In this document: positions 27,724 to 37,373 of the stretch, in pieces
How the letters are laid out: every line of letters begins with the position of its first letter
How positions within the stretch are numbered: position 1 is the stretch's first letter
Source: Xanthomonas codiaei
Lineage (GTDB): Bacteria > Pseudomonadota > Gammaproteobacteria > Xanthomonadales > Xanthomonadaceae
Assembly (NCBI RefSeq): GCF_002939785.1
Contig: NZ_MDEC01000001.1
Coordinates: 124,001-188,000 of the forward strand
Direction: 5' to 3'
DNA: 64,000 nt
Notes under the pieces: generated by a model
The model's database searches: none
What the model was told of the DNA's origin: nothing
The model's input: the letters and a program-made list of their open reading frames with translations, nothing else
Translations under genes and position numbers: made by a program

Positions 27724-28920
27724 TCAATGCCCCTCCTTTAGAAACACCGTCTGCGGCGGCGGGTGCATCAGGAACTGCTGGTGCGAAATATTCCACGCAT
27801 AGGCGCCGGCCAGCGGAAAAGCCAGGCAGTCGCCGGGTGCGAGCGCGGCCACCGGTTGCTGGCGCGCCAGCACGTCCTTGGGCGTGCACAGCTGGCCGAC
27901 CAGGGTGACCGGCGTGTCGCTGATCACCGGGTCGCGTGCGCCGCGCAACACGCGGAAAGGGTGATCGTGGGCTTGCGCGGCCGGGGTGCGGAAATGGTGG
28001 GTGCCGCCACGGGCGATCGCGAACCACTGGCCGTGGCTGCGCTTGATATCCAGCACCTCCATCAGGTACCAGCCGCAGCTGGCGCTGACATAGCGACCCG
28101 GCTCCAGGCGCAGGCGCAGGTCGGTACCGTGCTCGCGCAGCAGCGCGGGCAATCCTGCACAAAAACCGGCCCAGTCGAACGAGGCGGACGGTGCCAGATA
28201 GTCAACGCCGAACCCGCCGCCGGCGTTCACCCGCAACGGCCCGAGCGCATAGGTCTGCCGCCAGTGCTGCACGGTGCGCAGATAGGCGCCGATCAGGTGC
28301 AGCTGCGCACCGGCATTGCGCTGGTGCGACATCAGGTGGAAATGAAAACCCTCCAGGTGCAGCGACGGGCTGGCGTGCAGCAACTGCATGGCCGCGTCCA
28401 GATCTTCTGGATCCACGCCGAATGGCGAAGGCTGCCCACCCATCATCAGCCGCGTGCTCTGCGCGCCGGGTAAGGCGATATTCATGCGCAGGAACACCGG
28501 CACGCAGCGGCCGGCCTGCGCAGCGATGGCGGCCAGGCGCTGCAGTTCGCCGATGCTTTCCACATGCACGCTGCAGTCGGGCAGGGTGGCGGCCTGGGCC
28601 AGCTCGCTGTCCAGTTTGCCCGGCCCGCCGAACAGCAATGGCGCCTGCGGTTGCTGCGCATGCAGCCAGGCCAGTTCGCCGCCGGAGGCGGCTTCGAAGC
28701 CATCCACGTGCGGGGCGAGCGTGCGCAGGATGGGCGCCTCCGCATTGGCCTTGGCCGCGTAGAACAGCTCGCACTGCGCCGGCAGTTGCGCGCGCATCCA
28801 GGCCGCATGCCCGTCCAGGGCGGACAGGTCGTAGACATAGGCGCACAGCGGGCCGTCGCTGTCGGCGCGCAGCTGCGGCAGCGCGTGCATCAACGCCGCA
28901 CTATCGATGCGCAGGCTCAT
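27724..28920 (-). CDS. xssE: PLP-dependent decarboxylase of siderophore synthesis (XssE/PvsE-like)
   Basis: A 398-residue fold-III PLP enzyme like diaminopimelate decarboxylase. The PLP lysine is Lys57 in FYAAKANAEAPIL, with HFHLMSH and NAGGGFGVDYL following. In the vibrioferrin pathway PvsE makes the ethanolamine-type unit by amino-acid decarboxylation; the same is expected for xanthoferrin. The ATG at 28920 overlaps the xssD stop. It is the last gene of the operon. The frame is open far upstream inside xssD, which is not real coding. Confidence 0.85.
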   Translation of the reverse strand: MSLRIDSAALMHALPQLRADSDGPLCAYVYDLSALDGHAAWMRAQLPAQCELFYAAKANAEAPILRTLAPHVDGFEAASGGELAWLHAQQPQAPLLFGGPGKLDSELAQAATLPDCSVHVESIGELQRLAAIAAQAGRCVPVFLRMNIALPGAQSTRLMMGGQPSPFGVDPEDLDAAMQLLHASPSLHLEGFHFHLMSHQRNAGAQLHLIGAYLRTVQHWRQTYALGPLRVNAGGGFGVDYLAPSASFDWAGFCAGLPALLREHGTDLRLRLEPGRYVSASCGWYLMEVLDIKRSHGQWFAIARGGTHHFRTPAAQAHDHPFRVLRGARDPVISDTPVTLVGQLCTPKDVLARQQPVAALAPGDCLAFPLAGAYAWNISHQQFLMHPPPQTVFLKEGH

Positions 28921-30686
28921 GCGGCCACCTGTCGCGCACTGGCGAGCGCGGCGATCGGATTGGGCAGTGCGGTGTAATCGGCCTGACGATCGGCACGTTG
29001 CAGCAGGCGCGTGCCGAGATTGTTCTTGCCCGGCAGCGGCGCGCCATCGATCAGCCCCTGCAGCGCGGGTTGCGCACCATGGCGCTGCTGCCAGCGCGCG
29101 GCAAGCGCGCCCACGCACTGCCACAAACGCGCTTCGAGCACGGCGTCGCCTTCGGTGAGATGAAAGATCGCCTCGGCCAGATTGTTGACCAGTGCGCAAT
29201 AGGCCACCCGGTTCCAGCCCTGTTCCGGCGTGTAGTACAGCGACTGCCGTGCGCGTTCGCCCACCCCGTGCAGGCGTGTTTCCGGCCAGTGGTGGGCGAG
29301 TAGCTTGGTGCCTTCCAGATCGCGGATCCACACCCGGGTGGGCCAGCCGTCGGCAAATCCGATCACGGTGTTCTGCAGGTGCGGTTCCAACGCAATGCCG
29401 TGCTGGAACAACGCGCTCCACACGCCATCCAGCAACAGCCCGGCATAGGCGCGGAACCACAGCACGGTGCAAGTGTGGCGATCCATCCGTGCGCTGGTCA
29501 GCGCCTGCAGGCGTGCGGCACAGACGCTGTTGCCCTGCGCATCGCAGGTGAACAGGGCCGCGGCCACCTGCGGCTGCCAGCGCGTGCGCTGCGCGGCGGG
29601 AATGGCCTTGCGGTACAGGATGCCGAAACTCTCCGACAACGCGCGTGCCGCCAGCGGGTCGGCGTCGTGCAGGGCGCGATCCACCTGCGCCACCTCCAGC
29701 GAGGTGGCTGCCGGTTCCAGCATCACATCGAAGCCCGGCACCTGCGCCGCCAGCGTGCGCCAGCTCGGCGCCAGCAGTTCGGTCAGGGCGACTGCGCTTT
29801 CCAGCTCGTACCAGGCGTTCTTGCGTACGCAGTTGGTCAGTCGCACATGCACCGAACATTTGAGGAAATAGTCCAGTTGCGGGTGATACAGCGTGCGCAC
29901 CGAGGAGGTGGGCCATAGCATCTCGCCGCAAGGCCCCACCGGCTCGATCAGGCCACGTGCTTGCAGCGTGCGCAGCAGCGGATCGTCGAGCAGGCGTTGC
30001 GCTTCCCACGGGTGGCAGGGGTAGAGCGCGTCGCTGCCGCTGATTTGCCGCAGGCTGGCGCGCACATCGGTGCCCTGTGTGCGCAACAAGCGCGGGTCGA
30101 TACGGAACCAGAACAGCTGGAAGGCCGCGCGTGCTTCCGGTGCGCAGGCCAGTACCTGGTCGAGCGCGACGCCTTCGCGGCTCTTGGGCGTGGGATGCAG
30201 GGCATGGCCCCACAGCAGCGATTGTTCGGCATCGATCATCGCCTCGCCGGTGGGTGCGCTGGCCTGTGCTTGGCGCAGTACCGCGGCGGTGACCGCCACG
30301 CTGTTGGCGCTCTGCGCGAGCAGCTCCGGGTTGACCGCCTGCGTGCTGCCCAGCGATTGCAGCAGGCAACGCGCCAGCGCTGGCGCATCCAGGCTATGCC
30401 AGGGCTGGCCGGCGGCCTTGAGGAAAGGCGTGGACGCGAAGCGGCAACGCCCCAGGCGGTCGGCGTAGGCGATGCGCACGCACAGCACGCCGGTCTCGCC
30501 CAGGTCGATACGCAGCCAGCGCTGCTCGGCCACGCGTGGACCGGGGCGATCCAGCCCGCGGTAATCGAAATCGGCGGCGCGTTGCGGGATGGCGAACTCG
30601 CGCAGGTAGCAGTTCAGCCAGCAGGTGCAGGCCTGTGCGTCGGCCATGCTGGCGTACCAGGGGTCATTGATCGTGTGCGGGGACAT
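28917..30686 (-). CDS. xssD: IucA/IucC-family NIS siderophore synthetase (XssD/PvsD-like)
   Basis: A 589-residue NRPS-independent siderophore synthetase. The conserved nucleotide and carboxylate-binding segments are present: YPCHPWEAQ, TSSVRTLYHPQLDYFLKCSVHVRLTN, ALEPHLQNTVI and RDLEGTKLL. It forms an amide or ester between a citrate-like carboxylate and an amine or alcohol using ATP. It overlaps the exporter gene by 23 bases and xssE by four. Confidence 0.9.
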   Translation of the reverse strand: MSPHTINDPWYASMADAQACTCWLNCYLREFAIPQRAADFDYRGLDRPGPRVAEQRWLRIDLGETGVLCVRIAYADRLGRCRFASTPFLKAAGQPWHSLDAPALARCLLQSLGSTQAVNPELLAQSANSVAVTAAVLRQAQASAPTGEAMIDAEQSLLWGHALHPTPKSREGVALDQVLACAPEARAAFQLFWFRIDPRLLRTQGTDVRASLRQISGSDALYPCHPWEAQRLLDDPLLRTLQARGLIEPVGPCGEMLWPTSSVRTLYHPQLDYFLKCSVHVRLTNCVRKNAWYELESAVALTELLAPSWRTLAAQVPGFDVMLEPAATSLEVAQVDRALHDADPLAARALSESFGILYRKAIPAAQRTRWQPQVAAALFTCDAQGNSVCAARLQALTSARMDRHTCTVLWFRAYAGLLLDGVWSALFQHGIALEPHLQNTVIGFADGWPTRVWIRDLEGTKLLAHHWPETRLHGVGERARQSLYYTPEQGWNRVAYCALVNNLAEAIFHLTEGDAVLEARLWQCVGALAARWQQRHGAQPALQGLIDGAPLPGKNNLGTRLLQRADRQADYTALPNPIAALASARQVAA

Positions 30687-31848
30687 CGGCAGGTCTCCTC
30701 GAAGGAAAGCGCACCAGGACGGTGAGCGCAGCAGCGGCCGCCGCCAACGCAGCGGCGAGAAAAGGGGCGGCAGTCCCTGCGGCCTGGGTCAGCGCACCCG
30801 CGGCCGCGCCGGCGAGCACGCCGGCCCACTTGCCGCAGGCGTCGAAACGGCCGAACAGGCGCCCGGCGCCGTGGCCGCTGGCCAGCAGCGCCAGGCTGCG
30901 ATTGAGCCCGCGCAGGCCGGCCAGCATGCCGACGCCGAACAGCAGACGCGCGCCGGCCAACGCAATGGGATCGCGCAGCACCGCCTGCCACACGCAGGCC
31001 AGCGCGAACATCGCCAGGCCGGGCACCAGCCACAGCTCGCCATCGCCGCGCCGCCACCACGGCAGCACCACCAGGTAGACCAGATGCGGCAGGCTGTAGA
31101 GCAGGCCGGCCACGGCATCGTGTCCTGCGCCGCGCGCCAGTGCGTACGGAATGAAATACGGAAACGTCACCACCATCGCGAAGCAGAACAGAAACTGCGC
31201 GAGCAGCAGCGCAGGCCAGAGCGCCGGAGTCGTCGGTGCCGCATGCGCGGGTGTCGTACTGGCCGCCGCCGCAGTGGCAGCGGCACCCGGACGCACGTGC
31301 GGTCGGTCGGCCGGCAACCGCCAGGTCAGCGCGAACGCGACCAGCGGCAGCAGTGCGAGCGCGCGATACAGCGACTGCGCCGGACCCAGCGCCAGCGCCA
31401 GCCCGAGCAACGCCGGGGCGCTGACCATCGCCAGCCGCGCCGAATACTGCGTCCAATCCAATGCACGCGCCAGCGGACCGGCCTGCGGTTGGCTGGCCAG
31501 GTAGGCATTGGCCGCCGCCAGCGAGCCGCCACAGGCGCCCTGCACGACCAGGCCGATCACCAGCCAGGGCAGCGACGGCGCAAAGCCGGCGATCGCAAAA
31601 CCCAGCGCCAGCCCCAGCTGCGCGCGCAGCAACGAGCGCTTGCGCCCGTAGCGATCGGCCAGCCGCCCCCAGCTGCTGGCGGTCAGTGCCGTGCACAGCG
31701 TCGGCAGCACGTACAGCACGCCGCTCCAGCCCACCGCCGCGCCTGGCGCCAGGTCGGCCAGCACCTGCGGCAGGAATAGCGGCATGCCCAGCGCGGTGAA
31801 GGCCGCCAGGTAGTGCGCCGCCAGCACCGGGCCCAGCACGCGCTTCAT
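30664..31848 (-). CDS. xssC: MFS siderophore exporter (XssC/PvsC-like)
   Basis: A 394-residue major facilitator with about 12 membrane segments. Motif A is GRLADRYGRKRSLLRAQLG in the loop after helix 2. Located between the two NIS synthetase genes, exactly as pvsC lies in the vibrioferrin cluster, it probably exports the finished siderophore. A low-complexity Ala/Thr/Pro stretch near residue 205 forms the central cytoplasmic loop. The ATG at 31848 overlaps the xssB stop. Confidence 0.87.
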   Translation of the reverse strand: MKRVLGPVLAAHYLAAFTALGMPLFLPQVLADLAPGAAVGWSGVLYVLPTLCTALTASSWGRLADRYGRKRSLLRAQLGLALGFAIAGFAPSLPWLVIGLVVQGACGGSLAAANAYLASQPQAGPLARALDWTQYSARLAMVSAPALLGLALALGPAQSLYRALALLPLVAFALTWRLPADRPHVRPGAAATAAAASTTPAHAAPTTPALWPALLLAQFLFCFAMVVTFPYFIPYALARGAGHDAVAGLLYSLPHLVYLVVLPWWRRGDGELWLVPGLAMFALACVWQAVLRDPIALAGARLLFGVGMLAGLRGLNRSLALLASGHGAGRLFGRFDACGKWAGVLAGAAAGALTQAAGTAAPFLAAALAAAAAALTVLVRFPSRRPADVPAHDQ

Positions 31849-33647
31849 CGCTGCCCTCCGGCCTGCCGACGCGGCGATGGTTGCGCAGCGGCGAACGCGG
31901 TGCCGAATGGATTGGGCGCGCTGTCGCCGTAGAACTTGTTGATGTCGGCCGCGCCGGTGAGCTGCTTGCTGAGCAGGCTGCCGGCACTGAGCAGATACTT
32001 CACCGGCAGCCGTGGCGCGCCCAGCAGGCGATACGCGGGCGCGGTGTCGATGCCCTCGGCGTCCAGCTGCGCCAGGGTCTGCAGCAGTTGTCGCTGCAGC
32101 TGCGCAAGCAATGGCGCGTGCAGAGACGGCTGCCATTCGGCCAGGCCTTCCAGTACCGCCTGCAGATCCAGTTGCAGCACGATGGTGCAGAACATCTGCG
32201 CTAGCGCCTGCGCATCGTCCACGGCGATACGCGCATCGTGCAGTGGGCCCAGCGCGGCGATCTCCGGCAGTTGTGCGCGCAGCTGCGGCATGGCGATGCG
32301 TGCGGCGTCGTTGTCCTTCATCAGCAGTCGGGTGGGCCGGCCGGGGGCATACACGAGCACGCTGTTCTGTTGATTGGCCTCCAGCGCGATGCCGTAGCGC
32401 AGCCACAGCCGCAGATGCACCGCAAGCAACAGCTCGGTGTAGTCGCGCCACCAGGCGTGCACGTCGCCTTGCGCAAACCGCTCGGCCAGGTGGATCGCCA
32501 TCGGCCGGCCACCGGGCAGCAGCGCACACAGCGCGGCCACCGGTACCAGCGTGCTGTCTTCCAGTGGCGGATAACGCCGCAGCAGATAGGCCAGATGCCG
32601 GGCCTGCCCGACGTGCCCGCCGTGCGATTCGTCCACGAAGACGCAACGCCCGCGCAGGGCCGCATCGCGCGCGTCGATCAGGCGCAGGGCGCGTTCCAGC
32701 CAGTGCCCGTCGTACAACGTGGAAGGCTTGATCAGACGCAGGTTCAACGCGCCCAGCGTCCGCATCGGGATCGGCAGTTTGAGGTGCAGCTGCGGGTGCT
32801 GCAGCGGCACCAGCGTGCGCACCGACAGTCCGGGGCGCACGTCCAGCCAGGGCAGGGGCGCACGCACCGCGCCGGGAGGCAGCTCGAAGCCGGGTTGCTC
32901 CAGCCGCTCCCACACCAGCGGATGCACCGGCCACAGCCCATGCGTGGCCGCAAGCGCGGGCGGCAACCCCACCTCGCCGAATGCCGGCCACAGCTCGGCC
33001 GGCGGCGAACTGGTGCAGCTTAGCTGCGCCTGCGGCAGCGCCAGCCAGCGCAGCGCGAAGCTGGGCGCGAACTCCGGCGCGTAGTCGCGCAGTTCGGAGG
33101 GCTCCAGGCCGGCCTTGGCGCGTGCGGTGGGATAGAACGGATGGTCGCGATAGCTCGCCAACTGGTCGCAGCGATACGCGCGCTCGGCGGCATCGGCGTA
33201 CTGCAGGGCAGCGTTCAATGCCGGTGCCTGCGCGTGGTACGCCTGCCGCGCCAGTCCGCGATGCGCAGCGGCGCAGTCGGCCTCGTCGGCGTAGGCGCGA
33301 TGCAAGCGCTGAGTCTCCGCATCCAGCCCGGCGCCCAGGCGTTGCAGCCAGGCGTGGCTGCCCTGTTCGAGCAGTGCGCCTGCGGCGGTCTGCACGATCC
33401 AGCGATCGTCGCAGGCGCTGATGTCCTGCAGGACCCCGTGGCGATGGATCGGCAGCCACAACGTGGCGTCGGGCAGATGTGCGATCTTCCACCAGCCATC
33501 GCCCGGCACGGCGCCGCGCCACGCTGCGAGGAGGTGCGCCTCCGGCGTGGCCGGCGCACCCCGGCTGACGATGGCGCGCAGGTCTTCGCGCAGGCAGGCA
33601 TCGATGATGCGGATGGCGATGTAACGCTGGTCGGCGGCCAGGCTCAT
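31845..33647 (-). CDS. xssB: IucA/IucC-family NIS siderophore synthetase (XssB/PvsB-like)
   Basis: A 600-residue NIS synthetase. Family segments are WPVHPLVWE, LKLPIPMRTLGALNLRLIKPSTLY, ALEANQQNSVLVY and LLMKDNDAARI. The C-terminal part contains a ferric reductase-like FhuF/IucA C-domain region ending near NKFYGDSAPNPFG. With XssA and XssD it would assemble xanthoferrin. The start at 33647 overlaps the xssA stop (ATGA). Confidence 0.9.
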   Translation of the reverse strand: MSLAADQRYIAIRIIDACLREDLRAIVSRGAPATPEAHLLAAWRGAVPGDGWWKIAHLPDATLWLPIHRHGVLQDISACDDRWIVQTAAGALLEQGSHAWLQRLGAGLDAETQRLHRAYADEADCAAAHRGLARQAYHAQAPALNAALQYADAAERAYRCDQLASYRDHPFYPTARAKAGLEPSELRDYAPEFAPSFALRWLALPQAQLSCTSSPPAELWPAFGEVGLPPALAATHGLWPVHPLVWERLEQPGFELPPGAVRAPLPWLDVRPGLSVRTLVPLQHPQLHLKLPIPMRTLGALNLRLIKPSTLYDGHWLERALRLIDARDAALRGRCVFVDESHGGHVGQARHLAYLLRRYPPLEDSTLVPVAALCALLPGGRPMAIHLAERFAQGDVHAWWRDYTELLLAVHLRLWLRYGIALEANQQNSVLVYAPGRPTRLLMKDNDAARIAMPQLRAQLPEIAALGPLHDARIAVDDAQALAQMFCTIVLQLDLQAVLEGLAEWQPSLHAPLLAQLQRQLLQTLAQLDAEGIDTAPAYRLLGAPRLPVKYLLSAGSLLSKQLTGAADINKFYGDSAPNPFGTAFAAAQPSPRRQAGGQR

Positions 33648-34870
33648 GCGCGTGCTCCTGCGCGGTCGATACGCCATTGCAGGCCGGCTTCGGCCTGCAC
33701 CACCGCTTGCTGCAGCGCCTGCGCATCGCTGGCCAGCGCGCTGAGCACGCCCAGGTAGTCCTTGTTGGAGTGGCTCAGCTGGATACGCTCGCCCGGTGCG
33801 CGCATGCGTCGGTACTGCACGTCGCAATGCGCATCGTGATGCCGGCGGTCTTCACTGGCGGCGACCAGCTCGCCGTCGTGGTCGGCCACGTAGTAGCGCA
33901 GCAGGGCGTGCGCGCGCGCGCTGCGCAGCTGCGGCAGCGGCTGGCCCAGGTGCGGCGCCAGCGCGGCAGCGAACCACTGCTGGCCGAACATGGCATCGAG
34001 CAGGAATTCGCGGCGGTCGCCGATGCTGCGGTAGTTGATCTCCACCAGCACCGGGCCATCGGCGGTGAGGATGAATTCGCTGTGGCAGAGCCCGAAGTTC
34101 ACGCCGAAGCTGCGCAATTGCTGCACTGCCTGCGCGATCGCCGGCGTGTCCACGTCGCCATCCCAGTGCGCCTCGCATTCGACAAAGTGCGGTGGCGGCG
34201 ACAGCCGCACCTTGAACCCGCCGATGGGTTGCATGCTGTGCCCATCGCCCAGCGTCTCCAGGGTGAACAACGGCCCGACCAACATGCCTTCCAGCAACAC
34301 GCTGCGCTGCGGGTGACGCTGCCAGATCTCGTCCAGGTAGCGCTGCAGTTGCACGGCATCGGCGCAGTGGCGCACGTCCAGGCTGGCCACGCCTTCGCGC
34401 GGCTTGGCCACCACCGGCCAGGGGATCTGCGCAGGCGGTGCGGCACCGGGCGCCAGCGTGCAGAACCATGGGCAGGGCAATCCGCGCGCGCGCAGGCGCT
34501 GCCGCATCGCGGCCTTGTTCTTGGCGGCGTAGCACACCTGCCAGTCCTTGCCGGGCAGCCCCAGGCCGGCTGCCACCAGCGCGGTGCTGGTCTGCAGGTG
34601 ATCGCTGTTGCTGAAGACGGCGCGCGGGCGTACCTCGGCGTCGTGCAGCACGTCCAGCACGCCGAGCGGGTTGAACACATCGCATTCGATCACCCGCTGC
34701 GGCGCATGCGCGGGATGGTCGCGAAAGTAGGCCAGGTGATCGAGCCGGTGGTCGGTCAGCAACCAGACCGGGATGCCTTGCGCGTGTGCGGCCGGCAGGA
34801 AACCGTCGGTGATGGCCGGGTGGCAGACATGGGTGAGGATCACCAGGGGGGCGTCGTTTACAGCGTTCAT
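33644..34870 (-). CDS. xssA: ATP-grasp ligase of siderophore synthesis (XssA/PvsA-like)
   Basis: A 408-residue ATP-grasp protein. VVAKPREGVASLDVR is the ATP-binding lysine region, and LVEINYRSIGDRREF near residue 280 is the metal-binding E-x-N motif. PvsA homologues join an amino acid to the siderophore backbone. It is the first gene of the tightly overlapping xssABCDE block, 370 bases downstream of the receptor gene. Confidence 0.87.
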   Translation of the reverse strand: MNAVNDAPLVILTHVCHPAITDGFLPAAHAQGIPVWLLTDHRLDHLAYFRDHPAHAPQRVIECDVFNPLGVLDVLHDAEVRPRAVFSNSDHLQTSTALVAAGLGLPGKDWQVCYAAKNKAAMRQRLRARGLPCPWFCTLAPGAAPPAQIPWPVVAKPREGVASLDVRHCADAVQLQRYLDEIWQRHPQRSVLLEGMLVGPLFTLETLGDGHSMQPIGGFKVRLSPPPHFVECEAHWDGDVDTPAIAQAVQQLRSFGVNFGLCHSEFILTADGPVLVEINYRSIGDRREFLLDAMFGQQWFAAALAPHLGQPLPQLRSARAHALLRYYVADHDGELVAASEDRRHHDAHCDVQYRRMRAPGERIQLSHSNKDYLGVLSALASDAQALQQAVVQAEAGLQWRIDRAGARA

Positions 34871-35240
34871 GGCAGCTCTCGTTCGACAGGGCGGTAGGGG
34901 AAAACCGGAACTGGACGGGCTGCCTGGCGCCGCGTGCGGCGTTGGGTGGCCTGCGATGCAGCGATCGCAATGCCGCGTACTGCGGCGATGAAGCGTGCCT
35001 CGTGCACGCGGTCTGTTTCCACGGCGATCGCAAACCGATCGCCGTTGCCGTCAGGCGCGACCGATGCCTCTGTCCATCGGTCGTGTACTGCCTCTGCCTG
35101 GACGCTGCAGAGTTGTTCTCACTGGATAACGCAGATGTGGGCCATGCCGGCGACGGTCAATTGCAGTGGCCGGCAAGGACCGGGCGTGCGGCGGTCGTCA
35201 TCGGCCGCTTCGCAAGGCCTTGCTGTTGCGTTGCTGCGCG
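34871..35240. other. Intergenic region between xsuA and xssA
   Basis: 370 bases without a supported gene. I see no clear Fur box, terminator or repeat in it. It may hold a second promoter for xssABCDE or simply be a leader. Confidence 0.4.
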
Positions 35241-37373
35241 CTAGAACGTGTACTCCAGCCCTGCGGTGACCGTGCGGCCAGGCGCGGCCTGGCGACCCCA
35301 CGGGCTGGTATCCACGCCGCGGAACCAGTACTGCCGATCGAACAGGTTGTTGATCGCCAACGATGCGCTGAATTTCTGCCCATCGCGTTCGAACAGCGTA
35401 TGGCTCACCTGCGTGTTCCAGACCATATAGGCGGGCAGCTGGCCAACCGAGGCGATGGCGTTCTCCTGCACGGTGTTGGCGGCATCGCTGTAGGCCTTGC
35501 TGAAGTAATAGCCCGATAGCGCGACCGTGGTATGACCGAGCGCGTAGTTGCCGCCCAGGGTGATCTGGTTACGCGAGGTGAACGGCACCCGGAAGCCGCG
35601 GAATGCGCCCGATTCCTGGCTGGCATCCAGATACGCATACCCGGCGTTGAGGGTGAGCGCGCGCAGGTTTTCCGGGCTCCACTGCAGTTCTAATTCGCCG
35701 CCCTGGTGGCGGGTCTTGCCCAGGTTGCGGAACACGCGGGTGGTGTTGTCCAGCTGGATCTGCTGATCGAAGTCGATCAGGTAGGCGCCGACATGGATAC
35801 GGGTGCGGTCGTTGGGCTGGTAGCGCGTGCCGGCTTCGTAATTCCAGGCCAGCTCGGCATCCAGGTTGTTGCCGAAGATGATCTGGGTGACCTGTGGCGC
35901 GCGCAGCGAGCGCTGCCCGTCGGCATAGAAGAACCACTGTTCATTGGCCTGGAAGCCCACCGTCAGCCCCGGCAGCACGTCGCGGGTCTGGTTGAGCGTG
36001 CGCACCCCGGTGGCACGGTTGAAATAGCGCGAATCCAGGCGCTCGTAGCGCAGCCCGGGGGTGATGGTCAGGCGCTCATCTGGAAGCGTGATCGCGTTGC
36101 TGACATAGGCTGCCAGTGCACGGTCTTCGAACTGCCAGTCGCGCACTGTGGTGAACAGGCCATCGCGCAGGCGCAGGTTGCCGACCAGGAAATCGATGTC
36201 CTCGCGTACCGCGCGCACGCCGGCGGTCCATTGCTGGCGCACACCGCCGGCCGTGCCCATGTTCCAGCTCAGCCGCGGCTCGCTGCCGACCACGCGGAAG
36301 TCGCGCGGGGCGGTCTGGCGCAGTTGCGGCGGCAGGTCCGAGCGCCAGGTTTCGGTGGCGGCCTGGCGCATGCCGATGATGAAATTGCGGCTGCTGCGCG
36401 CGCTGAAGTTGGTCCAAGACAACCGAACATCCTTCAGCGGCCCCCAGTCTCCGAACAACTGCTCATACCCCAACGACGCTCTCGTGGTACGGCCATTGAA
36501 ACTGTCCAGCGGTCGCGTGGACTGGCGCGGGTCGCGCCGGTAGTCGGCCGGGCTCAGTGCGCCGGCCAGATCCATGTCCACCAGATAGCGCTGCACGCTG
36601 GCCTTGATCAACTTGCTGTCGTCCAGCCACCACTCCGCGCGCACGCGCAGGTTGCTGATGTCGGTATCGCTGTGCGCGCGCCAGTACTCGCCCCAGGTGC
36701 GATTGGCATCGACCTGCATGCCGAGGTTGTCAGTCAGGTAACCGCCGCTGCTGAGCGCGCTGTCCTGCAGGAACTGGCCCTGGCCGCCGGCGGTGACCTT
36801 GTGCGCCAGCGTGGTGCTCCACGCGCTGGGGATGTCTTTGCTGACCAGGTTGATCACTCCGCCCACGTTATTGGGCCCGTATTGCACGGCAGCGCCGCCG
36901 CGCACGATGTCGATGCGATCGATCTGGTTCAGCCCCACCGGAAACAACGACAGGCTGGTCTGCCCGTACGGCGCCAGCGCAAGCGGGATACCATCTTCCA
37001 GCACCTGCACGCGGCCGCTGCGGCTCTCGTACAGGCCGCGCAACATGATCTGCGGCAGCGCGCCGGTGCCGGTTTCGTCGAAGATCTTGATGCCCGGCAC
37101 GCGTTGCAGCGCATCGTCGAGCGAGCGGTTGCCGCCGTTGCGCAATTGGGCGCGATCGATCACCTGGCGGCTGCCGGCATAGCGCTGCACGTCATCGGGT
37201 TTGGAGCGCCCGAGCAGGCTGCCCTGCACCTGGATCGCGTCCAGCGCACGGATGGGAGTCTGGCCTTCGGCGTCGTCGGTCGCCTGCGCGTCGGCGGCCA
37301 CCGCCTGCAGCGACAGGCTCAGGCTGGCCGCCACGATGGCAAGTGTCAGGGCGTGGAAACGGAAGGTCGACAT
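35241..37373 (-). CDS. xsuA: TonB-dependent siderophore receptor (XsuA/PvuA-like)
   Basis: A 710-residue outer-membrane receptor. It has a signal peptide ending SLSLQAVAADA, a plug with PGIKIFDETGTGALPQIMLRGLYESRSGRVQVLEDGIPLA and GGAAVQYGPNNVGGVINLVSK, and a barrel ending TAGLEYTF. This is the architecture of ferric-siderophore receptors (FecA/PvuA group). It is encoded directly after the HpcH-like gene (stop and start adjacent) and upstream of xssA. Ferric-xanthoferrin is the expected ligand. Confidence 0.9.
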   Translation of the reverse strand: MSTFRFHALTLAIVAASLSLSLQAVAADAQATDDAEGQTPIRALDAIQVQGSLLGRSKPDDVQRYAGSRQVIDRAQLRNGGNRSLDDALQRVPGIKIFDETGTGALPQIMLRGLYESRSGRVQVLEDGIPLALAPYGQTSLSLFPVGLNQIDRIDIVRGGAAVQYGPNNVGGVINLVSKDIPSAWSTTLAHKVTAGGQGQFLQDSALSSGGYLTDNLGMQVDANRTWGEYWRAHSDTDISNLRVRAEWWLDDSKLIKASVQRYLVDMDLAGALSPADYRRDPRQSTRPLDSFNGRTTRASLGYEQLFGDWGPLKDVRLSWTNFSARSSRNFIIGMRQAATETWRSDLPPQLRQTAPRDFRVVGSEPRLSWNMGTAGGVRQQWTAGVRAVREDIDFLVGNLRLRDGLFTTVRDWQFEDRALAAYVSNAITLPDERLTITPGLRYERLDSRYFNRATGVRTLNQTRDVLPGLTVGFQANEQWFFYADGQRSLRAPQVTQIIFGNNLDAELAWNYEAGTRYQPNDRTRIHVGAYLIDFDQQIQLDNTTRVFRNLGKTRHQGGELELQWSPENLRALTLNAGYAYLDASQESGAFRGFRVPFTSRNQITLGGNYALGHTTVALSGYYFSKAYSDAANTVQENAIASVGQLPAYMVWNTQVSHTLFERDGQKFSASLAINNLFDRQYWFRGVDTSPWGRQAAPGRTVTAGLEYTF